Notes under the pieces: generated by a model | The model's database searches: none | Told to the model about the DNA's origin: nothing | The model's input: the letters and a program-made list of their open reading frames with translations, nothing else | Shown here: positions 1-9,526 of the stretch, piece by piece | How the letters are laid out: each line of letters starts with the position of its first letter | Position numbering within the stretch: position 1 is the stretch's first letter | Position numbers and translations under genes: made by a program | Assembly: GCF_017347585.1 (NCBI RefSeq) | Contig: NZ_AP024480.1 | Location: 1,510,001-1,574,000, forward strand | DNA: 64,000 bases | Reading direction: 5' to 3' | Source of the DNA: Caldicellulosiruptor diazotrophicus | GTDB lineage: Bacteria > Bacillota > Thermoanaerobacteria > Caldicellulosiruptorales > Caldicellulosiruptoraceae

Positions 1-2242
1 CTTCTTTATATACAGGCTCAAGCAATCCCTTCATGGCTGCTTCAATGTCATTTATAACATCATAGATTATCCTGTACATTCTCACATCAACCTTTTCTTT
101 TTCAGCAAGTGACATTGCACCAACCTCTGGTCTGACATTAAATCCTATTATTATAGCGTCAGATGCAGAAGCCAAAGTAACATCTGATTCAGTGATAGCA
201 CCAACAGCGGCATGTATGACCTTAACAGTAACCTTGTCGTTTGAAAGTCTTTCAACAGCAGATTTTAAAGCTTCCACCGACCCTTGAACGTCAGCTTTTA
301 TTATAACCCTTAATTCTTTTAGCTGGCCTTTTTGAATTCTTTCAAAAAGTTCATCAAGAGATATCTTTGTGCTTTGCATCTTTTCTTCTTTGAGCTTTTC
401 CTGTCTAATCTGTGCAACCGTCTTTGCTGTCTTTTCATCTTTCACACATACAAGCTCGTCACCTGCAATAGGCACATCTTCAAGTCCCAAAATCTCAACA
501 GGCATGGAAGGTCCTGCTTCTTTTATTCTCTGACCTTTATCGTCCATCATCGCACGAATTCTTCCCCATGTGTTTCCAACAACAACATAATCTCCTACTT
601 TTAGCGTTCCTTTTTGAATCAAAACTGTTGCAACAGGTCCTCTACCTTTGTCAAGTTTTGCTTCAATTACTCTACCGCGGGCAGGTCTGTTTGGATTTGC
701 TTTGAGCTCCATAAGGTCTGCAACAAGTAAAATCATTTCAAGCAGATGGTCAATACCTATCTTTTTCTTTGCAGAGACATTTACAAATACTGTGTCTCCA
801 CCCCACTCCTCTGGAATAAGTCCATATTCTGATAGCTGCTGCTTTACTCTTTCGGGATTTGCCTCTGGCTTATCGATTTTGTTTATTGCAACTATGATAG
901 TAACATTTGCTGCTTTCGCGTGATTGATAGCTTCTATTGTCTGTGGCATAACACCATCATCAGCTGCAACTACAAGCACTGCTATATCAGTAACTTGTGC
1001 ACCTCTTGCTCTCATTGCAGTAAATGCTTCATGTCCAGGCGTGTCTAAAAATGTTATCCTTCTGCCGTTTACCTCAACAACAGATGCACCTATATGCTGT
1101 GTAATTCCACCGGCTTCTTTTTCTGTCACATTTGTTTTTCGTATAGCGTCAAGCAAAGATGTCTTTCCATGGTCAACATGACCCATTACAACAACAACAG
1201 GTGGTCGTGGCACAAGGCTTTCTGGTGGATCTTCCTGGTCTTCCAAAAGAATCTCTTCTTCAGTTTTTATAATCTCTTTTTCCACTTTAAATCCATAGTC
1301 TTCTGCTATTAAAGATGCAATATCAAAATCTATCTCCTGGTTTATATTTGCCATCACACCAAGCATTATAAGTTTTTTGATAATCTCTGCTGCAGGTTTT
1401 CCTATTAAGTTTGCAAACTCGCCAACCACAATCTTTTCTGGTATCTTTATTAGTTCTTCTTTTTTCTCATCTTGAGCTTGTTTTGTTTGTAGTTTCAAAA
1501 CCTCTTTTTGCTCTTTTGACTTCTTCTTAAGTTTTTCTTTTCTACCACGTCTGACATGCTTTTCTTGCAAGTATTCTTCTTCTAAAAGAGTATTTTCAAC
1601 TTCTCTATCAACCTTTTCAAGCTCTTCTCTGTCCAATGGCATCTCATGATGATCTTCCTCAACGGCAAAAGCTTGTTTTCTATGTTTTGGAGTCCTTTCT
1701 TGTTTTTGTTTTGCTTGAGCCTTATCCTGAAATTTCTTCTCTATTTTTTGCTCCTTTGCAACCTCGTACTTTGGTTTGGAAACCTGTTTCTTCTCTACTT
1801 CAGATTTAAAATCAATTTCTATAATTTTTCTACTCTCCTGTACTGCTGTTTTGTCTCTCGACTCAGACTTTGCTGGTTTATCTTCTTTTTTATATCTTTC
1901 ATCTTTCTGTGTTTCATCTCGCAGTTGTCTGCTTTTTTCTTCTGCCTTTCTTTCATGACGAGGCTTTTCATCAAACCTTCGTGATTTCCTAACATCTGGT
2001 TTTTGTCTCTTTTCTTGCATCTGGGGTTCCTTTGAAATAGGTCTTCTTTCTGCTCTTCTTTCTGCTTGTTGTTTGTCCTTCTCTTGTAAAATATATTCAA
2101 GTACAAGATTTATATCATTCTCTTCAAGAGCACTCATATGATTTTTGTGCTCAATATTCAACTTGTTAAGTACGTCCATTAAATCTTTATTTTGCATGTC
2201 AAGAAGCTTCGCAAACTCATATATCCTAAGCTTATTAGTCAT
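1..2242 (-). CDS. infB: Translation initiation factor IF-2 (3' end cut by window edge)
   Basis: GTPase that delivers initiator tRNA to the 30S subunit and promotes subunit joining. The frame is open from 2242 to the window edge, so about 747 residues are visible and the C-terminal end is missing. In order: a short N-terminal IF2-N fold, a long charged linker rich in Lys, Arg, Glu and Gln (roughly residues 50-250), a second IF2-N region, then the G domain near residue 350 with [16 protein letters not shown] and NKID, followed by the beta-barrel and later domains. The ATG has GGAGGTG five bases upstream. It is the last visible gene of the rimP-nusA-ylxR-infB unit. The usual ylxQ gene between ylxR and infB is absent; only 28 bases separate the two. 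Confidence 0.97.
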   Translation of the reverse strand, partial: MTNKLRIYEFAKLLDMQNKDLMDVLNKLNIEHKNHMSALEENDINLVLEYILQEKDKQQAERRAERRPISKEPQMQEKRQKPDVRKSRRFDEKPRHERKAEEKSRQLRDETQKDERYKKEDKPAKSESRDKTAVQESRKIIEIDFKSEVEKKQVSKPKYEVAKEQKIEKKFQDKAQAKQKQERTPKHRKQAFAVEEDHHEMPLDREELEKVDREVENTLLEEEYLQEKHVRRGRKEKLKKKSKEQKEVLKLQTKQAQDEKKEELIKIPEKIVVGEFANLIGKPAAEIIKKLIMLGVMANINQEIDFDIASLIAEDYGFKVEKEIIKTEEEILLEDQEDPPESLVPRPPVVVVMGHVDHGKTSLLDAIRKTNVTEKEAGGITQHIGASVVEVNGRRITFLDTPGHEAFTAMRARGAQVTDIAVLVVAADDGVMPQTIEAINHAKAANVTIIVAINKIDKPEANPERVKQQLSEYGLIPEEWGGDTVFVNVSAKKKIGIDHLLEMILLVADLMELKANPNRPARGRVIEAKLDKGRGPVATVLIQKGTLKVGDYVVVGNTWGRIRAMMDDKGQRIKEAGPSMPVEILGLEDVPIAGDELVCVKDEKTAKTVAQIRQEKLKEEKMQSTKISLDELFERIQKGQLKELRVIIKADVQGSVEALKSAVERLSNDKVTVKVIHAAVGAITESDVTLASASDAIIIGFNVRPEVGAMSLAEKEKVDVRMYRIIYDVINDIEAAMKGLLEPVYKE

Positions 2243-2270
2243 TCCCACACCTCCACATAAAAGCTTTTTA

Positions 2271-2531
2271 TTACCTATCTTTTAAAAATCTTTCAAGTTC
2301 TTCATAGAAGCTTTTTGGAACATTAATCTTAAGAGATCTCTCTAATCCCTTTTTCTTTATGGCAAGTTTTAAACACTCTAAATCTTTGCAAATATATGCT
2401 CCTCTTCCTGGCATTTTCTGTTTTGAATCAATAAAAATTCCCTCATTTGTTTTGACTATTCGCAAAAGTTCTTTTTTTGGCTTTATGCTCATACAGCCGA
2501 CGCATTTTCTATGCGGAATATACTCTTGCAC
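2271..2531 (-). CDS. ylxR: YlxR/RnpM family RNA-binding protein
   Basis: Small DUF448 (YlxR) protein, a nucleic-acid-binding partner encoded with nusA and infB in most Bacillota; B. subtilis YlxR has been reported to modulate RNase P. The family signature is present near the N-terminus (RKCVGC) and in the middle (PGRGAYIC). The frame also opens at an ATG at 2552 that overlaps the nusA stop codon, but GGGGTGG sits just before a GTG at 2531. Starting there gives 86 residues and an N-terminal length like other family members, so I chose the GTG. The ATG at 2552 remains possible. Confidence 0.9.
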   Translation of the reverse strand: MQEYIPHRKCVGCMSIKPKKELLRIVKTNEGIFIDSKQKMPGRGAYICKDLECLKLAIKKKGLERSLKINVPKSFYEELERFLKDR

Positions 2532-2548
2532 ATTTCCACCCCAATCAA

Positions 2549-3619
2549 TCATTTACCCTTAATATCTATCTTCCAACCAGTTAGTTTTGCTGCAAGCCGA
2601 GCGTTCTGCCCACCCTTGCCAATAGCAAGAGATAATTGGCTATTTGGAACAAGGACAAAAGCTTTTTTTTCAATTAGATTCAAATCAATATGCACAACCT
2701 CCGCAGGGCTGAGGGCATTTTTTATAAACTCGCCAATGTCACTGCTCCACTTTACAATATCAATCTTCTCACCATTCAAATGTTTTAGCACATTCTGAAT
2801 TCGTATCCCTTTTTCACCTATACAAGCTCCAACAGGGTCAACCTTTAAACTGTTAGAATAAACTGCCACCTTTGACCTTGAACCTGCCTCTCTTGCAATT
2901 GCCTTTATTTCAATTATGCCATCTTGTATCTCAGGCACCTCATTCTCCATAAGTCTTTTTACTAAATTTGGATGCGTTCTTGAAAGATACACAATGGGCT
3001 CTTTTTCTTTGGGTGGAATTTTTACATCAACAAGATAAAATTTCATCATTGTACCTGGCTTGTATTCTTCACCTGGTATCTGCTCCTCCATGGGAAGTAT
3101 CGCCTCAACTCTTCCACCTTCAATCTCTACTATAACATTCTTTTTGTCAATCCTCTGTATAACACCTGTAACTATGTTATCAATCTTTGAAGAATAATCT
3201 TCAAAGATTATGTTTCTCTTTCTCTCTCTTATTTTCCCAATAACTGTCTGTCTGACTGTCATTGCTGCTTTTCTACTAAATTGGGAAATAGGAACCTCTA
3301 TTGTTACAGTATCACCAATTTTATACCTCTTATCAATTTTTTGTGCATCCTCAAGTGAAATTTCATTTCTTCTATCTTTTACGTTTTCAACAACTTTTTT
3401 GTATTCATAAATTTTTACATTTCCCTCTTCTGGGTTGATAGAAACTTTAACGTTAGAAAGATTTTTGTCTTTTATTCCTTTTACCTGCTTGTAAGCTGTC
3501 AAAAGAGCTGATTCTAACACTGAGTATACATAATCTTTTTCTATCTTATATTCTCTTTCAAGCTCATCAATTGCTGAAAACAGCTCCTGAAAATCGAGAG
3601 TTTGGTCTTTTTTTGGCAT
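2549..3619 (-). CDS. nusA: Transcription termination/antitermination factor NusA
   Basis: RNA polymerase-associated elongation factor acting in pausing, termination and rRNA antitermination. At 356 residues it has the short Gram-positive form: N-terminal polymerase-binding domain (about 1-125), S1 domain (about 130-200, VTGVIQRIDKKNVIVEIEGG), then KH1 and KH2 domains (ACIGEKGIRIQNVLKHL and LAIGKGGQNARLAAKLTGW). The acidic AR repeats of enterobacterial NusA are absent, as expected. It lies 28 bases after rimP and its stop overlaps the alternative ylxR ATG, so the genes are probably co-transcribed. Confidence 0.97.
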   Translation of the reverse strand: MPKKDQTLDFQELFSAIDELEREYKIEKDYVYSVLESALLTAYKQVKGIKDKNLSNVKVSINPEEGNVKIYEYKKVVENVKDRRNEISLEDAQKIDKRYKIGDTVTIEVPISQFSRKAAMTVRQTVIGKIRERKRNIIFEDYSSKIDNIVTGVIQRIDKKNVIVEIEGGRVEAILPMEEQIPGEEYKPGTMMKFYLVDVKIPPKEKEPIVYLSRTHPNLVKRLMENEVPEIQDGIIEIKAIAREAGSRSKVAVYSNSLKVDPVGACIGEKGIRIQNVLKHLNGEKIDIVKWSSDIGEFIKNALSPAEVVHIDLNLIEKKAFVLVPNSQLSLAIGKGGQNARLAAKLTGWKIDIKGK

Positions 3620-3647
3620 TTTTCTATAATCCCCCTTTTTACCTTAG

Positions 3648-4109
3648 TTAAAATCTTATTGCAAGCTTTACTTTCTTTATATTTCCTACAGGTATATCTA
3701 TCTTCTCTTTATCAACAATCAAAACTAAATATTTTTCATTCTTCTCCACAAGCTCTCCTGTAATCTTTGTACGGTTCAAAAAAGGTTGATTCAAAAATAC
3801 ATCAACAACTCTTCCTCTGTTTCTTATAAAATCCCTGTCACTGATAAGAGGTCTGTCAATACCCGGCGATGAGACCTCTAAATAATAGCTAAACGGAATA
3901 GGATCAACAATGTCAAGCTTTTCAGAAAGTTCTTCACTAACAAGCTGACAGTCATCTATTGTAATTCCCCCGGGTTTGTCTATATATACTCTCAAAAAAT
4001 GATTTTTCCCTTCCTTTTTAAATTCAATATCCACCAAGTCAAAGCCATACCTTTCTAATATAGGTTTTACAAGTTCCTCCACTTTTTTTGTTATTTTTGA
4101 CATCAGCAT
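3648..4109 (-). CDS. rimP: Ribosome maturation factor RimP
   Basis: Assembly factor for the 30S subunit, two-domain RimP family, 153 residues from the chosen ATG. The middle shows the family stretch PGGITIDDCQLVSEELSEKL and SSPGIDRPL. The frame extends to a TTG at 4124, but that codon overlaps the GAAGGGAAGGG ribosome binding site. The ATG at 4109, or the next one at 4103, is correctly spaced from it. It opens the rimP-nusA-ylxR-infB unit and lies downstream of rpe across a 160-base gap that holds a perfect hairpin. Confidence 0.95.
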   Translation of the reverse strand: MLMSKITKKVEELVKPILERYGFDLVDIEFKKEGKNHFLRVYIDKPGGITIDDCQLVSEELSEKLDIVDPIPFSYYLEVSSPGIDRPLISDRDFIRNRGRVVDVFLNQPFLNRTKITGELVEKNEKYLVLIVDKEKIDIPVGNIKKVKLAIRF

Positions 4110-4165
4110 AACCCTTCCCTTCAATTAAAGCTTTCTTACTTTGAAAACTCCATAAACAATATTAA

Positions 4166-4186
4166 AGAGTGGGGGATACCCACTCT
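4166..4186 (-). terminator. Hairpin between rpe and rimP (terminator or leader element)
   Basis: A perfect 8-bp stem AGAGTGGG/CCCACTCT with a 5-base loop. In minus-strand RNA it is followed by a weak U tract (UUUAAUAUUGUUU). It lies 84 bases past the rpe stop and 57 bases before the rimP start. It could be a weak terminator of the yicC-to-rpe unit or an attenuator in the rimP-nusA-infB leader; the short U run makes full termination uncertain. Confidence 0.5.
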
Positions 4187-4270
4187 CATGCTAATTTACT
4201 TTATGTCAGCAATTCTGATTATAAATATTATACCACCTTAATTTTATTTTAACAAGAAGCGCAAAAATTA

Positions 4271-4936
4271 TTACCTCAAACTCTGAACCTTACTTCTCAA
4301 AACCTCAATAGATTTTGAAACATTACCACTGTCAAATACATATGAACCTGCAACTATCACGTTTGCACCTGCATTTACACAATCAACAATTGTCTCTTCA
4401 TTAATGCCACCATCAACTTCTATCTCAAACGAAAGTCCTTCCTTTTCTCTAAGGTTTGCCAACATTTCGATCTTTTTGAGAGTATATGGTATAAATTTTT
4501 GCCCCCCATATCCAGGATTTACAGTCATAACTAAAACCATATCAACAATTTCAAGAACATTTTCTATCATGTATACAGGCGTTGCAGGATTTAGTGCAAC
4601 ACTTGCTTTTTTGCCAAAACTTTTTATTTTACTGAGGAGGGCATCCAAGTGGTAAGTTGCCTCTGCGTGAACTGTAATATTGTCAGCACCGCTTTGAACA
4701 AATTTTTCAATATGTTTTTCAGGATGTAAAACCATTAGATGTACATCAAAAAAAAGTGTTGAATTTTTCCTGAGACTGCTTACTACTGGAGCACCAATTG
4801 TGATATTATCCACAAAGTTTCCATCCATAACATCTATATGGACTAAATCAGCTTTAGCTAACTCAAGTTTTTTAAGCTCGTTTTTCAAATCTGCAAAATC
4901 AGAAGATAAAATAGATGGTGCAATCTTTATCTGCAA
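4271..4936 (-). CDS. rpe: Ribulose-phosphate 3-epimerase
   Basis: TIM-barrel enzyme of the pentose phosphate pathway that interconverts ribulose 5-phosphate and xylulose 5-phosphate. The 221 residues match the normal family length and show HIDVMDGNFVDN (metal and catalytic Asp), HLMVLHPE, VNPGYGGQKF and the phosphate-binding VDGGI. It starts 16 bases after rsgA, the Bacillus order prkC-rsgA-rpe, and is the last gene before the 4166-4186 hairpin. Confidence 0.96.
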   Translation of the reverse strand: MQIKIAPSILSSDFADLKNELKKLELAKADLVHIDVMDGNFVDNITIGAPVVSSLRKNSTLFFDVHLMVLHPEKHIEKFVQSGADNITVHAEATYHLDALLSKIKSFGKKASVALNPATPVYMIENVLEIVDMVLVMTVNPGYGGQKFIPYTLKKIEMLANLREKEGLSFEIEVDGGINEETIVDCVNAGANVIVAGSYVFDSGNVSKSIEVLRSKVQSLR

Positions 4937-4952
4937 CTTTTAATCCTCTCCT

Positions 4953-5825
4953 TTAATCATACTCTTTTTGTGCAGGAAGTTGCATAAATATTTGTTTGTA
5001 CCTCTCATACCTTTCAAAATTTATCTTTTTTTCGGTCACTGCAGCTTTTATCATACAGTCAGGTTCAAATATATGGTTGCACCCTGGAAATCTGCAACCT
5101 TCAAAATCATAAAATTCTGGGTAATAATATTTGAGTTCATGTCTTAAAAGTCCTATTATTTCAATAGAACTAAAACCTGGCGTGTCTGCAATATAGGTAT
5201 CCTCCCCTAAACGCAACAGTTCTACTACTCTTGTTGTATGCCTACCTCTCTCAATCTTTTTAGAAATTTCGCCAACTTTCAAGTTTGCCCCCGGAATCAA
5301 ACAATTTAATATAGAACTTTTTCCTACTCCAGACTGTCCAGCAAAAACTGAAATCTTTCCTTGAATATAATTTTTGAGTTTATCAATACCTTCTCCAGTC
5401 TTTGCAGACACACCTATAACGTTAAATAAACTGTACTGTTGTTTTATCATCTCAAATGTCTTTCCTGCATCTAAATCAATTTTATTAACACAAATTATAG
5501 GTTTTACTTTTTCTTTTAATACATTGACCAAAAGTTTATCCATAGCAATTAAAGATACTTCAGGTGACACAGATGCAACCACTACAATAGCAATATCCAC
5601 ATTTGCAATTGGTGGGCGGATTAACTGATTTTTTCTTGGCAGAATCCTATCGATAATGTATGAACCTTTGCTTTTCTCTACGATAACAACCTTGTCGCCC
5701 ACAAGCGGATTGATATCATCCTTTCTAAAAACTCCTCGTGCCCTGCATTCATATATATTTCCATCATGGTCATATACATAATAAAATCCAGCAATTAGTT
5801 TTCCAATTACCCCATTTATCTGCAT
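4953..5825 (-). CDS. rsgA: Ribosome small-subunit-dependent GTPase A
   Basis: Late-stage 30S maturation GTPase, 290 residues. It has an N-terminal OB fold, a circularly permuted G domain in which NKID precedes GQSGVGKSSILN and DTPGFSS, and a C-terminal zinc knuckle (CRFPGCNHIFEPDC). It begins two bases after prkC ends, so translation is likely coupled. Confidence 0.96.
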   Translation of the reverse strand: MQINGVIGKLIAGFYYVYDHDGNIYECRARGVFRKDDINPLVGDKVVIVEKSKGSYIIDRILPRKNQLIRPPIANVDIAIVVVASVSPEVSLIAMDKLLVNVLKEKVKPIICVNKIDLDAGKTFEMIKQQYSLFNVIGVSAKTGEGIDKLKNYIQGKISVFAGQSGVGKSSILNCLIPGANLKVGEISKKIERGRHTTRVVELLRLGEDTYIADTPGFSSIEIIGLLRHELKYYYPEFYDFEGCRFPGCNHIFEPDCMIKAAVTEKKINFERYERYKQIFMQLPAQKEYD

Positions 5826-5827
5826 AG

Positions 5828-7711
5828 CTATTCCACCATCTCTTCTGTTGATAATTGGTCATTTATATACATTCTAATTGTAGATGGACCAGTGATAGGA
5901 ATTTTAACCTGCAAGGGTGTTTCTTCTTTTTTCACTATTCTATCAAATACTATGCTCTCATTCCCGTTTGAACTTACCACTATTTTAACATTCGCTTCAT
6001 TTAAATCAGAAGGTAAAATTACTGTCTTTATAATAATCTTGGTTGTGGTTTTTGGCTCAACCTTTTTGGTCACTATTAAATCAACAGTACTTCCTTTTAC
6101 AACTTGCTGCCCATAAGATGGTGATTGACTGACAACAATATCAGATTCTCTATCTGTAACCTCTTTATAAGTTATGTTTCCAACGTTAAGTCCGTTTTTT
6201 TGTAAAACATCTTTGGCATCAACAATATTCATTCCTGTCACATCTGGAACTAATACTTTTTCAATTTTGGGACCCAAACTTACAGTCAAAATTACTGTAC
6301 CATTTTTTTCTATGAATTGGTTTGCAGAAGGCTGTTGTTCAATAACTGTATCCACTGGCTTGTCAGAATAATCTTTTTTTACCTCAACACTCAAGCCACT
6401 GTTATCGAGTTCTATCTGAGCATCTTTGATATTAAGCCCAACAACATCTGGAACTTTGACCATTTCTGGTCCTTTGCTAACTATTAGCTTGATAGTAGTA
6501 TCTTTTTTCACTTTAATACCTGCAGCTGGGTCTTGATTGATGACCACTCCTTTTTCAGCCGGGTCATTTTTCTCTTCAATTGAATATTTTAACCCAAGTT
6601 CATTAAGCTTTGTTTTTGCATCATCAATTGAAAAACCTACAAGGTCTGGCATCGTAATGTCATTTTCTTGATAAGTCAGGCTTTTCCCAATAGCATTATA
6701 AAATATCAGCCAGCCTAATGCAACAATAATAAGGGCAGTTAAAATTCCTGCTACCACATATATCCAATCTTTTCTTTTTTCTTTTGACTCTTTTTTTGGG
6801 TCTACTGAGGTATTATCCGATTTTATCTTTTCAAGCTGAAACTGTTTGGTAGCAGCATTTTCGTGAGAATCTATCTTGACAAAATCGCCCTCTGGTTCAA
6901 TAAGCGAATTTTTCAAATCTTGAATCATTTCACTGGCTGATTGATATCTCAGTAAAATATCTTTTTGCATTGCCTTTAAAATTATTGCTTCTAAGCTTTT
7001 TGGTATATTAGGATTATAAAGCGTAGGTTTTATTGGCTGTTCTTGCAGATGTTTTAGCGCAATAGAAATTGGAGTATCCCCATCGAACGGCAAAACTCCA
7101 GTCACCATTTCATAAAGTACCACTCCAAGAGAGTATAGGTCAGACCTATTGTCTACATATCCTCCTCTTGCCTGTTCTGGCGAAAAATAGTGAACAGAGC
7201 CAATGGTAAGATTAGTGTTTATAATGGTACCTGTTGAAACTGCACGCGCAATGCCAAAATCTGTTACTTTGACAATTCCATTTTCGTCAATCAAGATGTT
7301 TTGTGGCTTTATATCCCTGTGCACAATGCCTTTTTTGTGGGCATGGTCCAAAGCTCTCAAAACCTGTATAGCAATGGTTGTTGCATCTCTTGGACTGATC
7401 CTGCCCGTTTCTTTCATAAACTCTTTTAAAGTTTTGCCATTTACATATTCCATAACTATGTAGTACATCCCGTCCTGCTCACCAACATCATAGATAGATA
7501 CAATGTTAGGATGTGAAAGAGATGCTGCTGCCAGCGCTTCTGTTCTGAACCGTTGCAAAAATTCCTCGTCTGTTGCAAATTCCGACCTCAAAACTTTTAT
7601 TGCAACATATCTATTCAAAATTGCGTCTTTAGCTTTGTAAACAACCGACATTCCACCGCTTCCTAATTTCTCTTCAACTTTGTATCTGTTTCCTATTACA
7701 AACTCATCCAT
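5828..7711 (-). CDS. prkC: PASTA-domain serine/threonine protein kinase
   Basis: Membrane receptor kinase that senses muropeptides or lipid II through extracellular PASTA domains in characterised relatives. The cytoplasmic kinase domain (about residues 8-270) has the glycine loop GSGGMSVVYKA, ATP-binding Lys near 39, catalytic HRDIKPQN and DFG. A juxtamembrane linker leads to one transmembrane helix near residues 320-342, then three PASTA repeats (about 355-565) and a C-terminal beta-rich tail. Catalytic residues are intact. A TTG at 7717 is in frame, but GAGGGTGAT is correctly spaced for the ATG at 7711. The partner phosphatase is immediately upstream. Confidence 0.96.
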   Translation of the reverse strand: MDEFVIGNRYKVEEKLGSGGMSVVYKAKDAILNRYVAIKVLRSEFATDEEFLQRFRTEALAAASLSHPNIVSIYDVGEQDGMYYIVMEYVNGKTLKEFMKETGRISPRDATTIAIQVLRALDHAHKKGIVHRDIKPQNILIDENGIVKVTDFGIARAVSTGTIINTNLTIGSVHYFSPEQARGGYVDNRSDLYSLGVVLYEMVTGVLPFDGDTPISIALKHLQEQPIKPTLYNPNIPKSLEAIILKAMQKDILLRYQSASEMIQDLKNSLIEPEGDFVKIDSHENAATKQFQLEKIKSDNTSVDPKKESKEKRKDWIYVVAGILTALIIVALGWLIFYNAIGKSLTYQENDITMPDLVGFSIDDAKTKLNELGLKYSIEEKNDPAEKGVVINQDPAAGIKVKKDTTIKLIVSKGPEMVKVPDVVGLNIKDAQIELDNSGLSVEVKKDYSDKPVDTVIEQQPSANQFIEKNGTVILTVSLGPKIEKVLVPDVTGMNIVDAKDVLQKNGLNVGNITYKEVTDRESDIVVSQSPSYGQQVVKGSTVDLIVTKKVEPKTTTKIIIKTVILPSDLNEANVKIVVSSNGNESIVFDRIVKKEETPLQVKIPITGPSTIRMYINDQLSTEEMVE

Positions 7712-7745
7712 AAACAATCATCACCCTCACAAAATCTCTTTTATC

Positions 7746-8483
7746 TTACAACAGAAGATATACAATTGTAATATTGTCAATACCACCTGCCTCAAGGGCT
7801 TTTTCAATTAATTTCTTACCTACATCATAAAAACCATTTTCTCTAAATATTTTATGAATTTGAGTATCAAAAACCATGTTTGTCAGTCCATCAGTACACA
7901 TCAAAAAGCAATAATCCTTATTTTGGTCACGTTCAATTTCATAAAGGTCAACTTCTAATTCTTCTTCTATTCCAATTGCTCTTGTTATGATGTTTTTCTT
8001 AGGATGAGTATAAATTTCCTCTTTTGTAATTTTTCCATCTTTGAACATCTCATAAACCAGAGAATGGTCCTCTGTAATTTGTTTAATTTCATTGCCATCT
8101 ATAACGTAGACTCTTGAATCTCCAATGTTACTTACAATTATCTTATCCTTATAGCAAAATAATCCCGCTAAAGTAGTACCCATTCCATACAAAAGTGGAT
8201 TTTTTATCTGATGGTTTATAATCTTCTGATTTGCATACCTGTAAGCTTCTTTTATGGTCTCACTCAAAGAATACTCCAACATATTCTGATTAAGTAAAAT
8301 GTAGTCAATTACATACTGACAGGCAAGGCTACTTGCCACCTCGCCCGCACTGTGTCCACCCATACCATCAGCTATTAAAAAAATATTCAGTCCATCTTCC
8401 CCTTTGTAAACAATATAATAATCTTCATTGTTTATCCTTACATTTCCTTTTTCTGTTATTGCAATGTATTTCACATACTTCAT
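7746..8483 (-). CDS. prpC: PP2C-family protein phosphatase
   Basis: Metal-dependent Ser/Thr phosphatase that reverses PrkC phosphorylation in relatives. The 245 residues contain the PP2C metal-binding motifs: NEDYY near residue 20, ADGMGGHSAGE near 40, CTDGLTNMV, and GGIDNIT at the C-terminus. The pairing with prkC and the position after rlmN repeat the Bacillus order rlmN-prpC-prkC. An AGGGG precedes the ATG. Confidence 0.95.
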   Translation of the reverse strand: MKYVKYIAITEKGNVRINNEDYYIVYKGEDGLNIFLIADGMGGHSAGEVASSLACQYVIDYILLNQNMLEYSLSETIKEAYRYANQKIINHQIKNPLLYGMGTTLAGLFCYKDKIIVSNIGDSRVYVIDGNEIKQITEDHSLVYEMFKDGKITKEEIYTHPKKNIITRAIGIEEELEVDLYEIERDQNKDYCFLMCTDGLTNMVFDTQIHKIFRENGFYDVGKKLIEKALEAGGIDNITIVYLLL

Positions 8484-8495
8484 CCCCTAATTCCC

Positions 8496-9521
8496 TTATA
8501 TGTTAAAATACCGTCTTCTTAACTGTCCACAAGCTGCAGATATACTGCTGCCCAACTCTCTTCTTATTGTAACTTGAATCTGATAGGATTTTAGGGTTTC
8601 AAAAAATGTTTTTATTTTTTCCTTAGAAGGTCTTCTGAACCCTTTTTCTTCAACTGGGTTAATAGGTATCAAATTTACATGCACAAGCTTACCTTTTAAT
8701 ATCTTACCAAGCTCTTGAGCACATTCAGTAGAATCATTTATCCCATCTATTAAAGCATACTCAAAAGTGACTCTTCTGTTGGTCTTTTGAATATAGTAAT
8801 CAATTGCTTTCATAATATCTTCAATAGGATATTTCTTGTTTATCGGAACAAGTTTGTCTCTCAAACTATTGTTAGGGGCATGTAGAGAAATTGCAAGGTT
8901 TACCTGTTTGGGAAAATTACAAAGTCTATAAATTCCTTCAACTATGCCAATTGTTGAAATTGTAATATGTCTTGCCCCTATGTTCTTACCTTCTTTTGAG
9001 TTTATTATATCAATAAACTTAAACACATTTTCAATGTTGTCAAATGGCTCACCACTGCCCATCAGAACAACATTTGTTATTCTTTTGCCTGTAAAGTTTT
9101 CTGCATTGATTACCTGGTCAACCATCTCACCAGGCGAAAGATTTCTGACAAATCCGCCTATAGCAGAAGCACAAAAGCTACAGTTCATTTTGCACCCAAC
9201 CTGCGTTGAGACGCATATTGCATTTCCATATCGATAATGCAAAAATACACTTTCAATTCCATTTTTATCGCAAAGTTCATACAGAAATTTTATACTCTCT
9301 CCATCACTTTGATGTTGTAAAATCTGTAAAGAGTTTATCAAAAACTCATCATAAATCTTCTTTCGAAGTTCAACTGGTAGATTTGAAAATTGCATTACAT
9401 CAGTAGCATTTTTCTTGTAAAGCCACTCAAAGACCTGACCTGCTCTAAAAGGTTTTTCACCAATATTTTCAAACCACTTTTTTAGCTCATCCAAGGTCAA
9501 ATCTTTTATAGGTTTTTTCAT
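8496..9521 (-). CDS. rlmN: Dual-specificity RNA methyltransferase RlmN
   Basis: Radical-SAM enzyme that methylates C2 of adenosine 2503 in 23S rRNA and A37 of some tRNAs. The 341 residues show the radical-SAM cluster motif CKMNCSFC, the SAM-binding GSGEPFDN, and the C-terminal methyl-carrying cysteine in SAACGQLRRR. It is flanked by rsmB upstream and prpC downstream with gaps of only a few bases. Confidence 0.96.
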   Translation of the reverse strand: MKKPIKDLTLDELKKWFENIGEKPFRAGQVFEWLYKKNATDVMQFSNLPVELRKKIYDEFLINSLQILQHQSDGESIKFLYELCDKNGIESVFLHYRYGNAICVSTQVGCKMNCSFCASAIGGFVRNLSPGEMVDQVINAENFTGKRITNVVLMGSGEPFDNIENVFKFIDIINSKEGKNIGARHITISTIGIVEGIYRLCNFPKQVNLAISLHAPNNSLRDKLVPINKKYPIEDIMKAIDYYIQKTNRRVTFEYALIDGINDSTECAQELGKILKGKLVHVNLIPINPVEEKGFRRPSKEKIKTFFETLKSYQIQVTIRRELGSSISAACGQLRRRYFNI

Positions 9522-9526
9522 CTTTC

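Noticed and set aside
1819-2106. Minus-strand frame of 95 residues inside infB
   Set aside because: It is a different frame of the Lys/Glu-rich linker of IF-2, which is read through in the infB frame with conserved domains on both sides.
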